From assembly GCF_000802365.1 (NCBI RefSeq), contig NZ_JSZE01000076.1, forward strand, positions 1-40,933: a stretch of DNA of 40,933 nt, written 5' to 3'. Shown here one piece after another: positions 27,389-36,565 of this stretch; within the stretch, counting starts at the first letter, position 1; every line of letters begins with the position of its first letter. The stretch comes from Xanthomonas cannabis pv. cannabis (GTDB lineage Bacteria > Pseudomonadota > Gammaproteobacteria > Xanthomonadales > Xanthomonadaceae). The notes below the pieces were generated by a model, which saw only the letters and a program-made list of their open reading frames with translations, was not told the origin of the DNA and made no database searches. Both the position numbers and the translations under genes were made by a program.

Positions 27389-28969
27389 TCAGTCGTGCCC
27401 CAGTGCGCCGTCGACGCGTCGCCACACGCCGAGCGGATTGCCGTGCGCCACCGCCGCAGGCAGCAACGCGGCGGGCAGGTCCTGGTAGCAGACCGGCCGC
27501 AGGAAGCGATTGATCGCCAGCGTGCCCACCGAGGTGCTACGGCTGTCGGAGGTGGCCGGGGACGGGCCACCGTGCACCATGGCGTGACAGACCTCCACGC
27601 CCGTCGGCCAATCGTTGACCAGGATGCGGCCGGCCTTGCGCTCCAGCACCGGCAGCAGCGTGGCAGCCAGCGCGGTGTCGTCGGTATCCATGTGCAAGGT
27701 GGCGGTGAGCTGGCCTTCCAGGTGCTCGCTCAGCGCGCGCAGCTGATCAACATCCCTGCAGCGGACCAGCAACGACGAGGCACCGAACACTTCGGCTTGC
27801 AGTGTCTCGTCGGCCAGAAATGCATCGGCATCGGTGCCGAACAACGCAGCCGGGCAGCGCCCGGATTCCGCCGCAGCGCCGCGCGCCAGCGTGGCGACCT
27901 GTGGATGTGCCGCCAGGCGTTGGACGCCTTGCGCAAAGGCATCGCCGATGCCTGCGGTCAGCATCGCCGCCGGCGAAACGTTCTGCAGCGCCTGTGTCGC
28001 AGACGCGATGAAGGCATCCACCGCCGGAGAATCGACGGCCAGCAGCAAGCCGGGATTTGTGCAGAACTGCCCGGCCCCCAGGGTCAGCGAGCCGACGAAG
28101 GCCTTGCCCAGGGCCGGCGCGCGCGCCTGCAATGCCTGCGGCAACAGGTACACCGGGTTGATCGCACTCATTTCCGCGTACACCGGGATCGGCTCGCGGC
28201 GGGCGGCAGCGATCTTGACCAGCGCCAGGCCGCCAGCGCGCGAGCCGGTGAAGCCCACCGCCTTGATGCGCGAATCGGCCACCAGCTGCGTACCGATCTC
28301 GATGCCTGCGTCGAAGAGCAGCGAGAACACGCCCTCGGGCAGGCCGCATTGCGCCACGGCCGCCTGGATCGCACGGCCAACCAGTTCGGAGGTGCCCGGA
28401 TGCGCGCCATGCGCCTTGACCACCACCGGGCACCCGGCTGCCAGCGCCGACACCGTATCGCCGCCAGCCACCGAAAACGCCAGCGGGAAATTGCTGGCGC
28501 CGAACACTGCCACCGGCCCCAGCGCGATATGCCGCTGGCGCAGATCCGCACGCGGCAACGGTGCGCGCTGCGGCAGTGCCGGGTCGATGCGCGCCTGCAA
28601 CCAGCTGCCTTCGCGCACCACGGTGGCGAACAGGCGCAGCTGCCCGAGCGTGCGACCGCGCTCGCCTTCGAGCCGGGCGCGCGGCAGCCCGCTTTCGCGC
28701 ATGGCGCGCTCGATCAAGGCATCGCCCAGCGCCAGGATCTGCTCGGCAATGGTTTCCAGAAAGACCGCGCGTGCTTCCAGCGTGGTTTCGCGGTAAGTGT
28801 CGAAGGCCGACTGCGCCAATGCGCAAGCCTGCTCCAGCTCCTGCGCGCTCACCGAGCCGAAAGCCGGCTGCAGCGATTCGCCGCTGGCTGCATCCACGCC
28901 ATGAAAGTGCGCGCCGCTGCCTTGCACGCAGCGCTGCCCGATCAGCGATTGACCTGTGATGGCATGCAT
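27389..28969 (-). CDS. 2,5-dioxovalerate (alpha-ketoglutarate semialdehyde) dehydrogenase
   Basis: 526-residue aldehyde dehydrogenase. The catalytic set is visible: N160 in FGASNFP, K185, the FTGS segment at 240-243, E266 and nucleophile C303 in [10 protein letters not shown]. It oxidises 2-oxoglutarate semialdehyde to 2-oxoglutarate with NAD(P)+, the last step of the KdgD route. The length and the [11 protein letters not shown] and CTNPG segments match the KGSADH type found beside kdgD. Its ATG overlaps the kdgD stop by one base (TGATG), so the two steps are translationally coupled. Confidence 0.92.
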   Translation of the reverse strand: MHAITGQSLIGQRCVQGSGAHFHGVDAASGESLQPAFGSVSAQELEQACALAQSAFDTYRETTLEARAVFLETIAEQILALGDALIERAMRESGLPRARLEGERGRTLGQLRLFATVVREGSWLQARIDPALPQRAPLPRADLRQRHIALGPVAVFGASNFPLAFSVAGGDTVSALAAGCPVVVKAHGAHPGTSELVGRAIQAAVAQCGLPEGVFSLLFDAGIEIGTQLVADSRIKAVGFTGSRAGGLALVKIAAARREPIPVYAEMSAINPVYLLPQALQARAPALGKAFVGSLTLGAGQFCTNPGLLLAVDSPAVDAFIASATQALQNVSPAAMLTAGIGDAFAQGVQRLAAHPQVATLARGAAAESGRCPAALFGTDADAFLADETLQAEVFGASSLLVRCRDVDQLRALSEHLEGQLTATLHMDTDDTALAATLLPVLERKAGRILVNDWPTGVEVCHAMVHGGPSPATSDSRSTSVGTLAINRFLRPVCYQDLPAALLPAAVAHGNPLGVWRRVDGALGHD

Positions 28970-29886
28970 CAGCGGCGCCCTCCGATCAGTTGCTTGAGCA
29001 GCGCGGATTCTTCATCGGTCAGGTCCGCCAACGGCGTGCGTACCGGCCCGGCCGGGCGGCCGACCGCGCGCATGCCGGCCTTGACGATGGACACTGCATA
29101 GCCGGCCCGACGATTGCGCAGCACCGTGTACGGCAACACGAAGTCGTTGAGCTCGCGGTAGATGGTGGCGTGGTCGCGCGCGCGCACGGCAGCGTAGAAG
29201 TCCAACGCCCATTCGGGGAGGAAATTGAAGATGGCCGACGAATACGTGGTGACGCCCATTTCCAAATACGGCAGCGCGAAGGTTTCGGCAGTGGGCAGGC
29301 CGCCCACGTACAGCAAGCGGTCGCCCAGGCGCGCGTAGATACGGGTCATGCGATCCACATCGCCGATGCCGTCCTTGTAGCCCACCAGGTTGGGGCAACG
29401 CTCGGCCACGCGCGCCAGGGTCACATCGTCGAGCTTGGCGTTGGCGCGGCCGTAGACGATTACGCCCAGCGAGGTCGCCTTGCACACGCGCTCGACATGC
29501 TCGGCCACGCCGTCGGCATCGCACTCGGTCAGGTACGGCGGAAACAGCAGGATGCCGTCGGCGTTGTTGCGCTCGGCGGCCTGCGCCATCTCGATCGCGA
29601 TCGAAGTGCCGTAGCCGGCCGGCGCAATCACCGGCATGCGCCCGGCGGTCTGGGTCACGGCGGCACGCACCGCGCGGTTCACTTCGTCCAGGGTCAGGGA
29701 AAACAGCTCGCCAGTGCCGCCGGCGGCAAACAGGCCCGCAGCTGGATGCGAGGACAGCCAGTCCAGGTTGCTGCGGTAGGCGGGCTCGTCGAAGGCCAGG
29801 TCGGCATCGAAATGGGTGACCGGAAATGACAGCAACCCGGCGCCAAGCGCTTGGGCCATTTCGGTCGGTGTGTATCTGCTGCTCAT
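28969..29886 (-). CDS. kdgD: 5-dehydro-4-deoxyglucarate dehydratase
   Basis: 305-residue class I aldolase-fold (DapA/NAL family) enzyme. GGTGE at 56-60, the Tyr at 145 and the Schiff-base lysine K171 in VGYKDGIGD are present. It decarboxylates and dehydrates 5-dehydro-4-deoxyglucarate to 2-oxoglutarate semialdehyde. ATG 29886 (AGGAG ten bases upstream) gives the family length; the frame stays open to 30063 but that stretch carries the promoter and the LysR box. It is the first gene of the minus-strand operon, divergent from the LysR gene. Confidence 0.93.
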   Translation of the reverse strand: MSSRYTPTEMAQALGAGLLSFPVTHFDADLAFDEPAYRSNLDWLSSHPAAGLFAAGGTGELFSLTLDEVNRAVRAAVTQTAGRMPVIAPAGYGTSIAIEMAQAAERNNADGILLFPPYLTECDADGVAEHVERVCKATSLGVIVYGRANAKLDDVTLARVAERCPNLVGYKDGIGDVDRMTRIYARLGDRLLYVGGLPTAETFALPYLEMGVTTYSSAIFNFLPEWALDFYAAVRARDHATIYRELNDFVLPYTVLRNRRAGYAVSIVKAGMRAVGRPAGPVRTPLADLTDEESALLKQLIGGRR

Positions 29887-29967
29887 TGGGAAAACGCTCC
29901 TGGGCGGGGGATGCGATTGATCCTGGGACGGGAGATCGTTGCTGGTCCAAACCAAAGGACGTATTGT

Positions 29968-29988
29968 TTGATACATCAATTGAATCAA
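29968..29988. promoter_or_regulatory. LysR-type operator (T-N11-A) in the kdgD/lysR spacer
   Basis: TTGAT (29968-29972), 11 bases, ATCAA (29984-29988): an exact T-N11-A LysR box with five-base arms. Within it a smaller inverted repeat, TTGAT-AC-ATCAA (29968-29979), and ATTGA-A-TCAAT (29979-29989) overlap, so more than one dimer could bind. It lies 82-102 bases upstream of the kdgD ATG. A weak -35 (TTGATT, reverse strand 29983-29988) coincides with its right arm. Confidence 0.65.
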
Positions 29989-30182
29989 TCGCTTCACCAA
30001 CTGCTGCAATGACCCGCAAACACCTGCTTTACAACGGTTTTCTTGAGCCTTTGTAATTACCAATGGTTGCGCTCGTCAGCCATGCCACGCCTGACCACGC
30101 GCCTATTCATCGGCAATTGCGATGCACAGATGTTGCGGGTGCAGCATCCAATTCCAGCATTTCGCCAGCCAAGTACTTCGCC

Positions 30183-31052
30183 ATGTTCGATCTGCAGCAA
30201 CTGCGTTGCTTTGTGGCCGTCGCCGACGAGCTGCACTTTCGGCGCGCGGCCGAGCGCCTGAACATGACCCAGCCGCCGCTGAGCCGGCAGATCCAGCTAC
30301 TGGAGCACAGCGTTGGCACCGCGCTGCTGGAGCGCAATAGCCGGCATGTGCGACTGACCCAGGCCGGGCGCAGCCTGCTGGCCGAAGCGCGCGCGATCCT
30401 GCGCATGGCCGAGAACGCCGGCCTGCGTGCGCGGCGGATCGGCACCGGCGATGCCGGCAGCGTATCGGTGGGCTTTACCGCCGGCGCCAGCTATCGCTTC
30501 CTGCCCGAGGCGATTGCGCGCTGGCGCAGCGAAGCGCCGGATGTGGACCTGCAACTCAAGGAAATGGTCAGCCTGGCGCAGCTGGATGCGCTGGATGCCG
30601 GCCGCTTGGATATTGGCCTGCTGCGTCCGCCGATCCAGCGCCAGGGCCTGCACAGCCGCTGCGTGGCCCGCGAACCGCTGATCGCCGCGCTGCCGGAAGA
30701 CTCGCCGCTGGCGCAACACGACAGTCTGCGCCTGCAGGATTTCGACGGCCAGCCACTGGTCAATTACGCGCCAGACGAAGCGCGCTATTTCTACGACCTG
30801 CTGGCGCAGCTGTTCGGCGCACGCGGCATCGCACCGCGCTCGGTGCAGTACGTCAGCCAGATCCATTCGGTGTTGGCGCTGGTACGCGGCGGCATGGGCA
30901 TGGCCCTGGTACCGGAAGGCGCCAGCGGCCTGCGCTACGCCGGCATCGTCTACCTGCCGCTGCGCGATGAAACGCCGGCCACGCCGGTGGAATTGCATCT
31001 GGTGTGGAAGCAGGACAACGACAACCCCGCACTGCGCCGGTTGATTGCCTGA
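30183..31052 (+). CDS. LysR-family transcriptional regulator of the glucarate cluster
   Basis: 289 residues: winged helix-turn-helix at about 1-60 (MFDLQQLRCFVAV, then RRAAERLNMTQPPLSRQI), a linker helix and a two-lobed effector-binding domain to the C-terminus. It belongs to the CatR/BenM-like LysR group by its RLDIGLLRPP and LVRGGMGMALVPEG segments. The frame is open upstream to 30063, but the start at 30183 is where family members begin; no good ribosome binding site is present. It is divergent from kdgD across a spacer holding a LysR box, so it probably senses an aldarate or catabolite. The effector is unknown. Confidence 0.88.
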   Translation: MFDLQQLRCFVAVADELHFRRAAERLNMTQPPLSRQIQLLEHSVGTALLERNSRHVRLTQAGRSLLAEARAILRMAENAGLRARRIGTGDAGSVSVGFTAGASYRFLPEAIARWRSEAPDVDLQLKEMVSLAQLDALDAGRLDIGLLRPPIQRQGLHSRCVAREPLIAALPEDSPLAQHDSLRLQDFDGQPLVNYAPDEARYFYDLLAQLFGARGIAPRSVQYVSQIHSVLALVRGGMGMALVPEGASGLRYAGIVYLPLRDETPATPVELHLVWKQDNDNPALRRLIA

Positions 31053-31214
31053 GCGCAACGATTGAAGCGCATGTTCACCGCCAGCAACGTCGAGCGGCAG
31101 GCACAACGACGGCGCTCACCGGCAGGCTAGCGCGGGCGATACCCCGGCCGCATATGCCACGCGTGCACGGCAGTTGCTTCCTATCGTCCGCGACTCACTG
31201 ACGACGGCCAGCTC

Positions 31215-33386
31215 TCACTGCCGCCCCACGCTCTGCACCACGTGCAGGCGGCGCAGCCGGCGCATCACTTCGGCCAGATGGCGGCGGTCGCGCACCTGGA
31301 TATTGAAGCGCAGCACGGCCGCATTGAAGTCGCGGTCCAGGTAATCCACGCGTTCGATATTGGACTGGCTCTGCGCAATGGCCGCGGCCAACTGCGCCAG
31401 CACGCCGGTGCGGTTTTCCACTTCCACCACCAGCGCGGTGTCGTAGTCCCCGGTCACGCTGGAATCCCAGTCGATCGGCACCCAACGCTCGGGCGACTTG
31501 CGCAGCTCGGCCAGGTTCGGGCAATCCAGCCGGTGTACCACGATGCCCTTGCCGGCGGTGTGGTAGCCCATGATCTCGTCGCCGGGAATCGGCTGGCAAC
31601 AGTTGGCGAAACTGATCACGCCGCGTTCGCTGCCGTCGATCAGGATCTTTTCGTGCGAATGCTTGGAATGGCCGCCACCACGCAATTCCGCGTAAGCCAT
31701 CAACGCCTGCGCGGCCTGGGTCGGCATCCAGTTGCCCAGTGCCACATCGGCCAGCAAGGCTTCCAGGCGTGGGTAGCGGTGCTCGTTGAGGAAGGCGTCC
31801 AGACGACCCTTGGGCAGCCGCTCCAGCGAGGAGTCCATCGCCTCCAGCGCACGATCGAGCATGCGGTGGCCCAGTTGCACGGCATCTTCGTGCTCGAGCT
31901 GCTTGAGCTGATGGCGGATGGCGGTGCGCGCCTTGCTGCTGACCACAAATTCCAGCCACTGCGGCTTGGGCGTAGCCGAGCGCGCGGTGATGATTTCCAC
32001 CGCCTGCCCGCTGACCAGCTTGGTGCGCAGCGGCACCAGCTTCTTGTCCACGCGCGAGGCCACCGCACGGTTGCCCACGTCGGTGTGCACCGCGTAGGCG
32101 AAATCCAGCGCGGTGGAATTGCGCGGCAACGCCAGGATCTTGCCCTTGGGCGTGAACAGATAGACCTCGTCCGGGAACAGGTCCACCTTGACGTTGTCCA
32201 GGAACTCCAGCGACGAGCCGGCGGCGCGCTGCGAATCGATTAGCTCCACGATCCAGTCGTGCGCGCGGCTCTGCGCGCTATTGGGCGAGGCCGAGCCGAC
32301 CTTGTAGGTCCAATGCGCGGCCACGCCGCGTTCGGCGATCAGGTCCATTTCTTCGGTGCGGATCTGCACTTCGATCGGCGAGCCGTAGGGGCCGAACAAC
32401 ACGGTGTGCAACGACTGGTAGCCATTGGCCTTCGGGATCGCGATGAAATCGCGGAAGCGCCCGTCCAGCGGCTTGAAGGTGGCATGCACCGCGCCGAGGG
32501 CGTGGTAACAGTCGGCCACCGAGCGCACCACCAGACGGAAGCCGAACACGTCCATCACCTGGTCGAAGGACTTGTTCTCTTCGTGCATCTTGGAATAGAT
32601 GCTCCAGGGCGTCTTGATGCGGCTCACCAGCCGATGTTCCAGCCCTTCCTTGGCCAGGCGCTGCGACAGCTGCACTTCCACCTGCGCCATCGATTCGCGC
32701 CGCACCACCGGCTGGCTGCGGATGTGTTTTTCGATGATGGCGTGGCGCCACGGGTACAACGCGCGGAAGCCCAGGTTCTGCAGCTCGGACTTGATCAGGC
32801 TCATGCCCAGGCGCTGGGCGATGGGTGCGTAGATCTCCAGCGTCTCGCGGGCGATGCGGCCACGCGCCTCGGTGCTCTGCGCGCCGAGCGTGCGCATGTT
32901 GTGCAGGCGGTCGGCCAGCTTGATCATGATCACGCGCAAATCGCGCGACATCGCCAGCAGCATCTTGCGGAAACTTTCTGCCGCCGCTTCCTGGCGGTCG
33001 CGGAACTTGAGCTTGTCCAGCTTGGTGACGCCATCGACCAGCTCGGCCACCGCTTCGCCGAATTCGGACGCCAGCTCCTCGCGGGTCAGCGGCGTGTCTT
33101 CGATGGTGTCGTGCAGGATCGCGGCGATCAGCGACTCCATGTCCAGGCCCAGCTCGGCCAGCACGCCGGCCACGGCCACCGGATGGGTGATGTAGGGCTC
33201 GCCGGATTTACGGGTCTGGCCGGCATGCGCGGTGGCGCCGACCTCCCAGGCACGGCGCAGGATCGGCAGCTGCTCGCTGGGCAGGTAGCTGGCGGCGCGT
33301 TCGAAGTGCAGGACGTAGTCGGGAATGGCCTGGTCGGAAGACGGAGACGTCACGACGGTCGCCTGGGCAGTGGGGCCTGGGTTCAT
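31215..33386 (-). CDS. spoT: Bifunctional (p)ppGpp synthetase/hydrolase SpoT
   Basis: 723-residue RelA/SpoT homologue. The hydrolase HD domain is intact (H68, H92-D93 in HDTIEDT, D159 in LADRLHN). The synthetase keeps RIKTPWSIYSK, NGYQSLHT (321-328) and EVQIRT (339-344). TGS (about 400-460), helical/zinc-finger-like and C-terminal ACT domains follow. The intact HD and synthetase motifs point to a bifunctional SpoT rather than a synthetase-only RelA. It lies downstream of rpoZ as in many gammaproteobacteria, but a strong terminator separates the two, so it may have its own promoter in 33387-33453. The convergent spacer to the LysR gene (31053-31214) shows nothing. Confidence 0.95.
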   Translation of the reverse strand: MNPGPTAQATVVTSPSSDQAIPDYVLHFERAASYLPSEQLPILRRAWEVGATAHAGQTRKSGEPYITHPVAVAGVLAELGLDMESLIAAILHDTIEDTPLTREELASEFGEAVAELVDGVTKLDKLKFRDRQEAAAESFRKMLLAMSRDLRVIMIKLADRLHNMRTLGAQSTEARGRIARETLEIYAPIAQRLGMSLIKSELQNLGFRALYPWRHAIIEKHIRSQPVVRRESMAQVEVQLSQRLAKEGLEHRLVSRIKTPWSIYSKMHEENKSFDQVMDVFGFRLVVRSVADCYHALGAVHATFKPLDGRFRDFIAIPKANGYQSLHTVLFGPYGSPIEVQIRTEEMDLIAERGVAAHWTYKVGSASPNSAQSRAHDWIVELIDSQRAAGSSLEFLDNVKVDLFPDEVYLFTPKGKILALPRNSTALDFAYAVHTDVGNRAVASRVDKKLVPLRTKLVSGQAVEIITARSATPKPQWLEFVVSSKARTAIRHQLKQLEHEDAVQLGHRMLDRALEAMDSSLERLPKGRLDAFLNEHRYPRLEALLADVALGNWMPTQAAQALMAYAELRGGGHSKHSHEKILIDGSERGVISFANCCQPIPGDEIMGYHTAGKGIVVHRLDCPNLAELRKSPERWVPIDWDSSVTGDYDTALVVEVENRTGVLAQLAAAIAQSQSNIERVDYLDRDFNAAVLRFNIQVRDRRHLAEVMRRLRRLHVVQSVGRQ

Positions 33387-33453
33387 GGCGGAAGACTATG
33401 CCAGCGGCGCAGTGACGGCAAACGTTTGCACACGCCGGCGTACTGCCGGGCCC

Positions 33454-33488
33454 CAAAACGAAAACAGCCCGCGTGGATGCGGGCTGTT
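33454..33488 (-). terminator. Rho-independent terminator between rpoZ and spoT
   Basis: Perfect 10-base stem AACAGCCCGC (33463-33472) / GCGGGCTGTT (33479-33488), 6-base loop. On the reverse strand it is followed by TTTTCGTTTT, 26 bases past the rpoZ stop. Confidence 0.88.
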
Positions 33489-33514
33489 CGAATCGATCGC
33501 CGTGACGCGGGCAA

Positions 33515-33814
33515 TCAATCGTCGTTCTTGGACATGTCTTCGTCGGCGACCACTTCGGCGGCGGCCCATTCCAGTGCTTCGCGCTCGGCACGCTCGCGCT
33601 CGGCTTTCTCGACTTCATCGATCAGCGCGTTGTCGATCCGGCGCGCGGCGATCTCGCGCAGTGCCATCACGGTGGGCTTGTCGCTGGCGTCGGCATTTTC
33701 GATCAGCGGCTGCACGCCGTTGGCGAGCTGACGGGCGCGCTTGGAGGCCATCATGACCAGCTCGAAACGGTTGTTCACGACTTCCAGGCAATCTTCTACG
33801 GTAATGCGGGCCAT
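33515..33814 (-). CDS. rpoZ: DNA-directed RNA polymerase omega subunit
   Basis: 99 residues beginning [20 protein letters not shown], the omega signature, with [11 protein letters not shown] and TVMALREIA following. Omega assists assembly of the beta-prime subunit and forms part of a ppGpp site on RNA polymerase, so its place beside spoT is functionally apt. The C-terminus is an acidic helix typical of this group. The start at 33814 is fixed by the conserved N-terminus. A strong promoter lies 55 bases upstream, and a terminator follows. Confidence 0.95.
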   Translation of the reverse strand: MARITVEDCLEVVNNRFELVMMASKRARQLANGVQPLIENADASDKPTVMALREIAARRIDNALIDEVEKAERERAEREALEWAAAEVVADEDMSKNDD

Positions 33815-33868
33815 GCGGGCTCCCGGCGACCAGCAACGGCCGCGCATCGAATGAGGGAAAGGGGGCGG

Positions 33869-33897
33869 AGTGTACGCCTGTGCGGTCGAGCGAGCAA
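33869..33897 (-). promoter_or_regulatory. Sigma-70 promoter of rpoZ
   Basis: On the reverse strand TTGCTC (33892-33897), exactly 17 bases, TACACT (33869-33874). The start site would be near 33862, giving a leader of about 48 bases. The remainder of the spacer up to gmk (33898-34105) shows no gene or clear hairpin. Confidence 0.7.
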
Positions 33898-34105
33898 CCG
33901 ATGGCCATTCAGTCACCTTTGGAATCAGCGACTTGGACCCGTGCGGCCGGCCAAGGGATCGTTGCCGGTGCGCAGACCCGGGCCCCTGCCCACCCGCTGA
34001 GCACGTCCACTGCACCCGAATGCGAGCCGCCTGGCGCCCGGCCGGATGGCCGGATCAGTGCCCGCCACGCCACCCGCGCTGCGGGCGACGTTCACGCATG
34101 CGCTC

Positions 34106-34717
34106 TCAGTCCAGCAAAGCCTGGATCAGCCCGGCATGCCGCTGCTGCTGGGCCTGCCGGCGCAGCCGGCTGGCGGTGAAGATGGCGCACATCTCCGACA
34201 CGGCGGTGTCGAAGGTTTCGTTGATGATCACGTAGTCGAACTCTTCGAAATGCAGCATCTCCTCGCGCGCGGCAGCCAGACGCTGTGCCATCACGTCCTC
34301 ACTGTCCTGCCCGCGCTTGCGCATGCGCTCGTCCAGCGCCTGGCGCGACGGCGGCAGGATGAACACGCTCACCGCATCGGGCACCTTCTGGCGCACCTGG
34401 CGCGCGCCCTGCCAGTCGATCTCCAGCAACACGTCATGCCCGGCGGCCAGCTGCGGCTCCACCGACTGCCGCGCAGTGCCCTTCCAGTCGCCATGCACCA
34501 GCGCGTACTCGAAAAAGTCGCCCGCCTCGATCATGCCCTGGAACTCGTCGGCAGAGACGAAATGGTAGTGCTCGGCATGCCGCTCGCCCGGGCGCGGCGC
34601 GCGCGAGGTGAACGAGATCGACAAGGCGATCTTGGGATCACGCGCCAGGGTGGCGTTGACGATGCTGCTCTTGCCGGCGCCCGAGGGGGCCGCAACGATA
34701 TAGAGGGTGCCGCGCAT
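34106..34717 (-). CDS. gmk: Guanylate kinase
   Basis: 203-residue guanylate kinase, GMP plus ATP to GDP plus ADP. P-loop APSGAGKS at 10-17, the [14 protein letters not shown]-binding segment, and the YAEVHG-equivalent segment [12 protein letters not shown] are present, then [11 protein letters not shown]. The product feeds GTP and so (p)ppGpp synthesis by the nearby spoT. The ATG at 34717 lacks a Shine-Dalgarno sequence, because the C-rich arm of an inverted-repeat element ends 7 bases upstream. It is separated from yicC by that element alone. Confidence 0.95.
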   Translation of the reverse strand: MRGTLYIVAAPSGAGKSSIVNATLARDPKIALSISFTSRAPRPGERHAEHYHFVSADEFQGMIEAGDFFEYALVHGDWKGTARQSVEPQLAAGHDVLLEIDWQGARQVRQKVPDAVSVFILPPSRQALDERMRKRGQDSEDVMAQRLAAAREEMLHFEEFDYVIINETFDTAVSEMCAIFTASRLRRQAQQQRHAGLIQALLD

Positions 34718-34724
34718 AGGATCA

Positions 34725-34869
34725 GGGATTCGGGATTGGGGAGTCGGGATTCGCGAACAGGCTGCGGACCGGTACCACCGGGGTCGACATGCTACCGGGA
34801 TTGGCCGCGGCCCGCAGACATCGGGAACCGGCAACTGCCCCATCCCGAATCTCGAATCCCGAATCCCGG
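34725..34869. repeat. Inverted-repeat element between yicC and gmk
   Basis: About 145 bases. The left arm 34725-34753 (GGGATTCGGGATTGGGG and on to GGGATTCG) and right arm 34841-34869 are inverted copies of the same GGGATTC-based motif, flanking about 87 bases of non-coding sequence. The right arm touches the yicC stop codon and the left arm ends 7 bases before the gmk ATG. It has the same layout as 18553-18686, but the two inner sequences are unrelated by eye. Confidence 0.75.
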
Positions 34870-35730
34870 CTACTCGATGTTCTGCACCTGCTCGCGGATC
34901 TGGTCGATCAACACCTTCAGATCCACGGCGGCGTTGGAGGTGCGGCTGTCCACCGACTTGGAGCCCAGTGTGTTGGCTTCGCGGTTGAACTCCTGCAGCA
35001 GGAAGTCCAGGCGGCGGCCCACCGGCTCGCGCTGCTTGAGCACGCGACGGATCTCGGCGATGTGGCTGGAGAGGCGGTCGAGCTCCTCGTCCACGTCCAG
35101 CTTCTGCAGCCACAGCACCAGTTCCTGCTCGGTGCGGCCCGGGTCCACCGGATGCGGCAGATCGGCCAGGCGTGCGGCCAGCTTGACGCGCTGCCCTTCG
35201 CGAATTGCCGGAATCAGCGTGCGCACCTCGGCGGCGATACGTTCGATCGCATCCACCCGCTCGCTGATCGCCGCGGCCAGCTTGCTGCCTTCACGCTCGC
35301 GCGCAGCAACAAAGCTGTCGACCACCTCGTCCAGCAAGGCCAGCGCCTGCGCCTGCAGCGCGGGTGCATCCACGTCCTGCACCTGCAGCACGCCGGGCAG
35401 CTGCAGCAGGTCGGTGAAGCCCACCTGCAGCTTGGGGAAGACGCCATCCAGCCGCGCGGCAAGCGCGCCCAGTTCTTGCAGCAGTGCTTCGTTGACGGCC
35501 AGTGTCTGTGCGTTGTCCGGCGCGCGCAGGCGCAGCGTCAGGTCCAGCTTGCCGCGGCTGTTCTTGGCAGCCACGCGCTCGCGCAGCAGCGGCTCCAGCG
35601 CACGCAATTCTTCCGGCAGGCGCGTGCCCACTTCCAGAAAGCGGTGGTTGACCGAGCGCAGCTCGCAACCGAGCGTGCCCCAGGGCGTGATGCGTTCGCC
35701 GCCAGCAAACGCGGTCATGCTTCGGATCAT
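34870..35730 (-). CDS. yicC: YicC-family endoribonuclease
   Basis: 286 residues. The N-terminus [11 protein letters not shown] and C-terminus [18 protein letters not shown] are hallmarks of YicC, with [15 protein letters not shown] and [12 protein letters not shown]-type segments (here [15 protein letters not shown]) between. YicC proteins are endoribonucleases; the E. coli enzyme acts on small RNA. The start is set by the conserved MIRSM. It is divergent from rph with a 109-base spacer, an arrangement shared with E. coli, and lies upstream of gmk. Confidence 0.93.
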   Translation of the reverse strand: MIRSMTAFAGGERITPWGTLGCELRSVNHRFLEVGTRLPEELRALEPLLRERVAAKNSRGKLDLTLRLRAPDNAQTLAVNEALLQELGALAARLDGVFPKLQVGFTDLLQLPGVLQVQDVDAPALQAQALALLDEVVDSFVAAREREGSKLAAAISERVDAIERIAAEVRTLIPAIREGQRVKLAARLADLPHPVDPGRTEQELVLWLQKLDVDEELDRLSSHIAEIRRVLKQREPVGRRLDFLLQEFNREANTLGSKSVDSRTSNAAVDLKVLIDQIREQVQNIE

Positions 35731-35839
35731 CGTGAATCCCGTGCCGTCAAAGCGCGAATGGTACCCTAGCCGCCCTTGCCGGCTGCCTGCACGCCGCGCA
35801 CTGACGCCCGACCCACCTCCCGACTTCCGGACTCATCGC

Positions 35840-36565
35840 ATGACCTTTTCCCGTCCCAGCGGCCGCACGGCCGACCAGCTGCGCCCGGTGCGCATCGAAC
35901 GCGCCTTCACCCGCCATGCCGAAGGCTCGGTGCTGGTGAGCTTCGGCGACACCCGCGTGCTGTGCACCGCCAGCGTGGAAAACCGCGTGCCGGGCTTCCT
36001 GCGCGGCAAGGGCGAAGGTTGGGTCACCGCCGAATACGGCATGTTGCCGCGCTCCACCCACACCCGTTCCGATCGCGAAGCCGCCCGTGGCAAGCAGGGC
36101 GGGCGCACGCTGGAAATCCAGAGATTGATCGGCCGCGCACTGCGCGCCTGCGTGGACCGCAACGCGCTGGGCGAGCGCACCATCACCCTGGACTGCGACG
36201 TGCTGCAGGCCGATGGCGGCACCCGCACCGCGGCCATCACCGGCGCCTACGTGGCGCTGGCCGACGCGGTGAACCTGCTGCTCAAGCGCGGCGACATCAA
36301 GAAGCATCCGTTGATCGGTGCGGTGGCTGCGGTGTCGGTCGGCATCTATCGCGGCGAGCCGGTGCTGGACCTGGATTACCCCGAAGACAGCGACTGCGAT
36401 ACCGACATGAATGTCGTGATGAACGATGGCGGCGGCTTCATCGAGCTGCAGGGCACGGCCGAAGGCCATGCCTTCCGCCGCGACGAACTCAACGCGCTGC
36501 TTGCCCTGGCCGAAAAGGGCATGGGCGAGCTGTTCGCGCTGCAACGCGCCGCACTGGCCGGATGA
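35840..36565 (+). CDS. rph: Ribonuclease PH
   Basis: 241-residue phosphate-dependent 3'-5' exoribonuclease that trims tRNA and other RNA 3' ends. The N-terminus ([13 protein letters not shown]), [26 protein letters not shown], the [16 protein letters not shown] segment and [17 protein letters not shown] are all conserved. The length equals the family norm. The stop overlaps the start of the VOC gene as ATGA. It leads a plus-strand operon with VOC, rdgB and probably hemW. Confidence 0.95.
   Translation: MTFSRPSGRTADQLRPVRIERAFTRHAEGSVLVSFGDTRVLCTASVENRVPGFLRGKGEGWVTAEYGMLPRSTHTRSDREAARGKQGGRTLEIQRLIGRALRACVDRNALGERTITLDCDVLQADGGTRTAAITGAYVALADAVNLLLKRGDIKKHPLIGAVAAVSVGIYRGEPVLDLDYPEDSDCDTDMNVVMNDGGGFIELQGTAEGHAFRRDELNALLALAEKGMGELFALQRAALAG

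Noticed and set aside
21775-29101. Long plus-strand frames opposite garD, the porin, gudD, gudP and the aldehyde dehydrogenase gene
   Set aside because: His/Arg/Gln-rich shadows of minus-strand genes that carry catalytic motifs; no ribosome binding sites or family features.
29887-30063. N-terminal extension of kdgD to 30063
   Set aside because: The extra 59 codons cover the operator and AT-rich promoter spacer and have no counterpart in the family; ATG 29886 gives the normal length.
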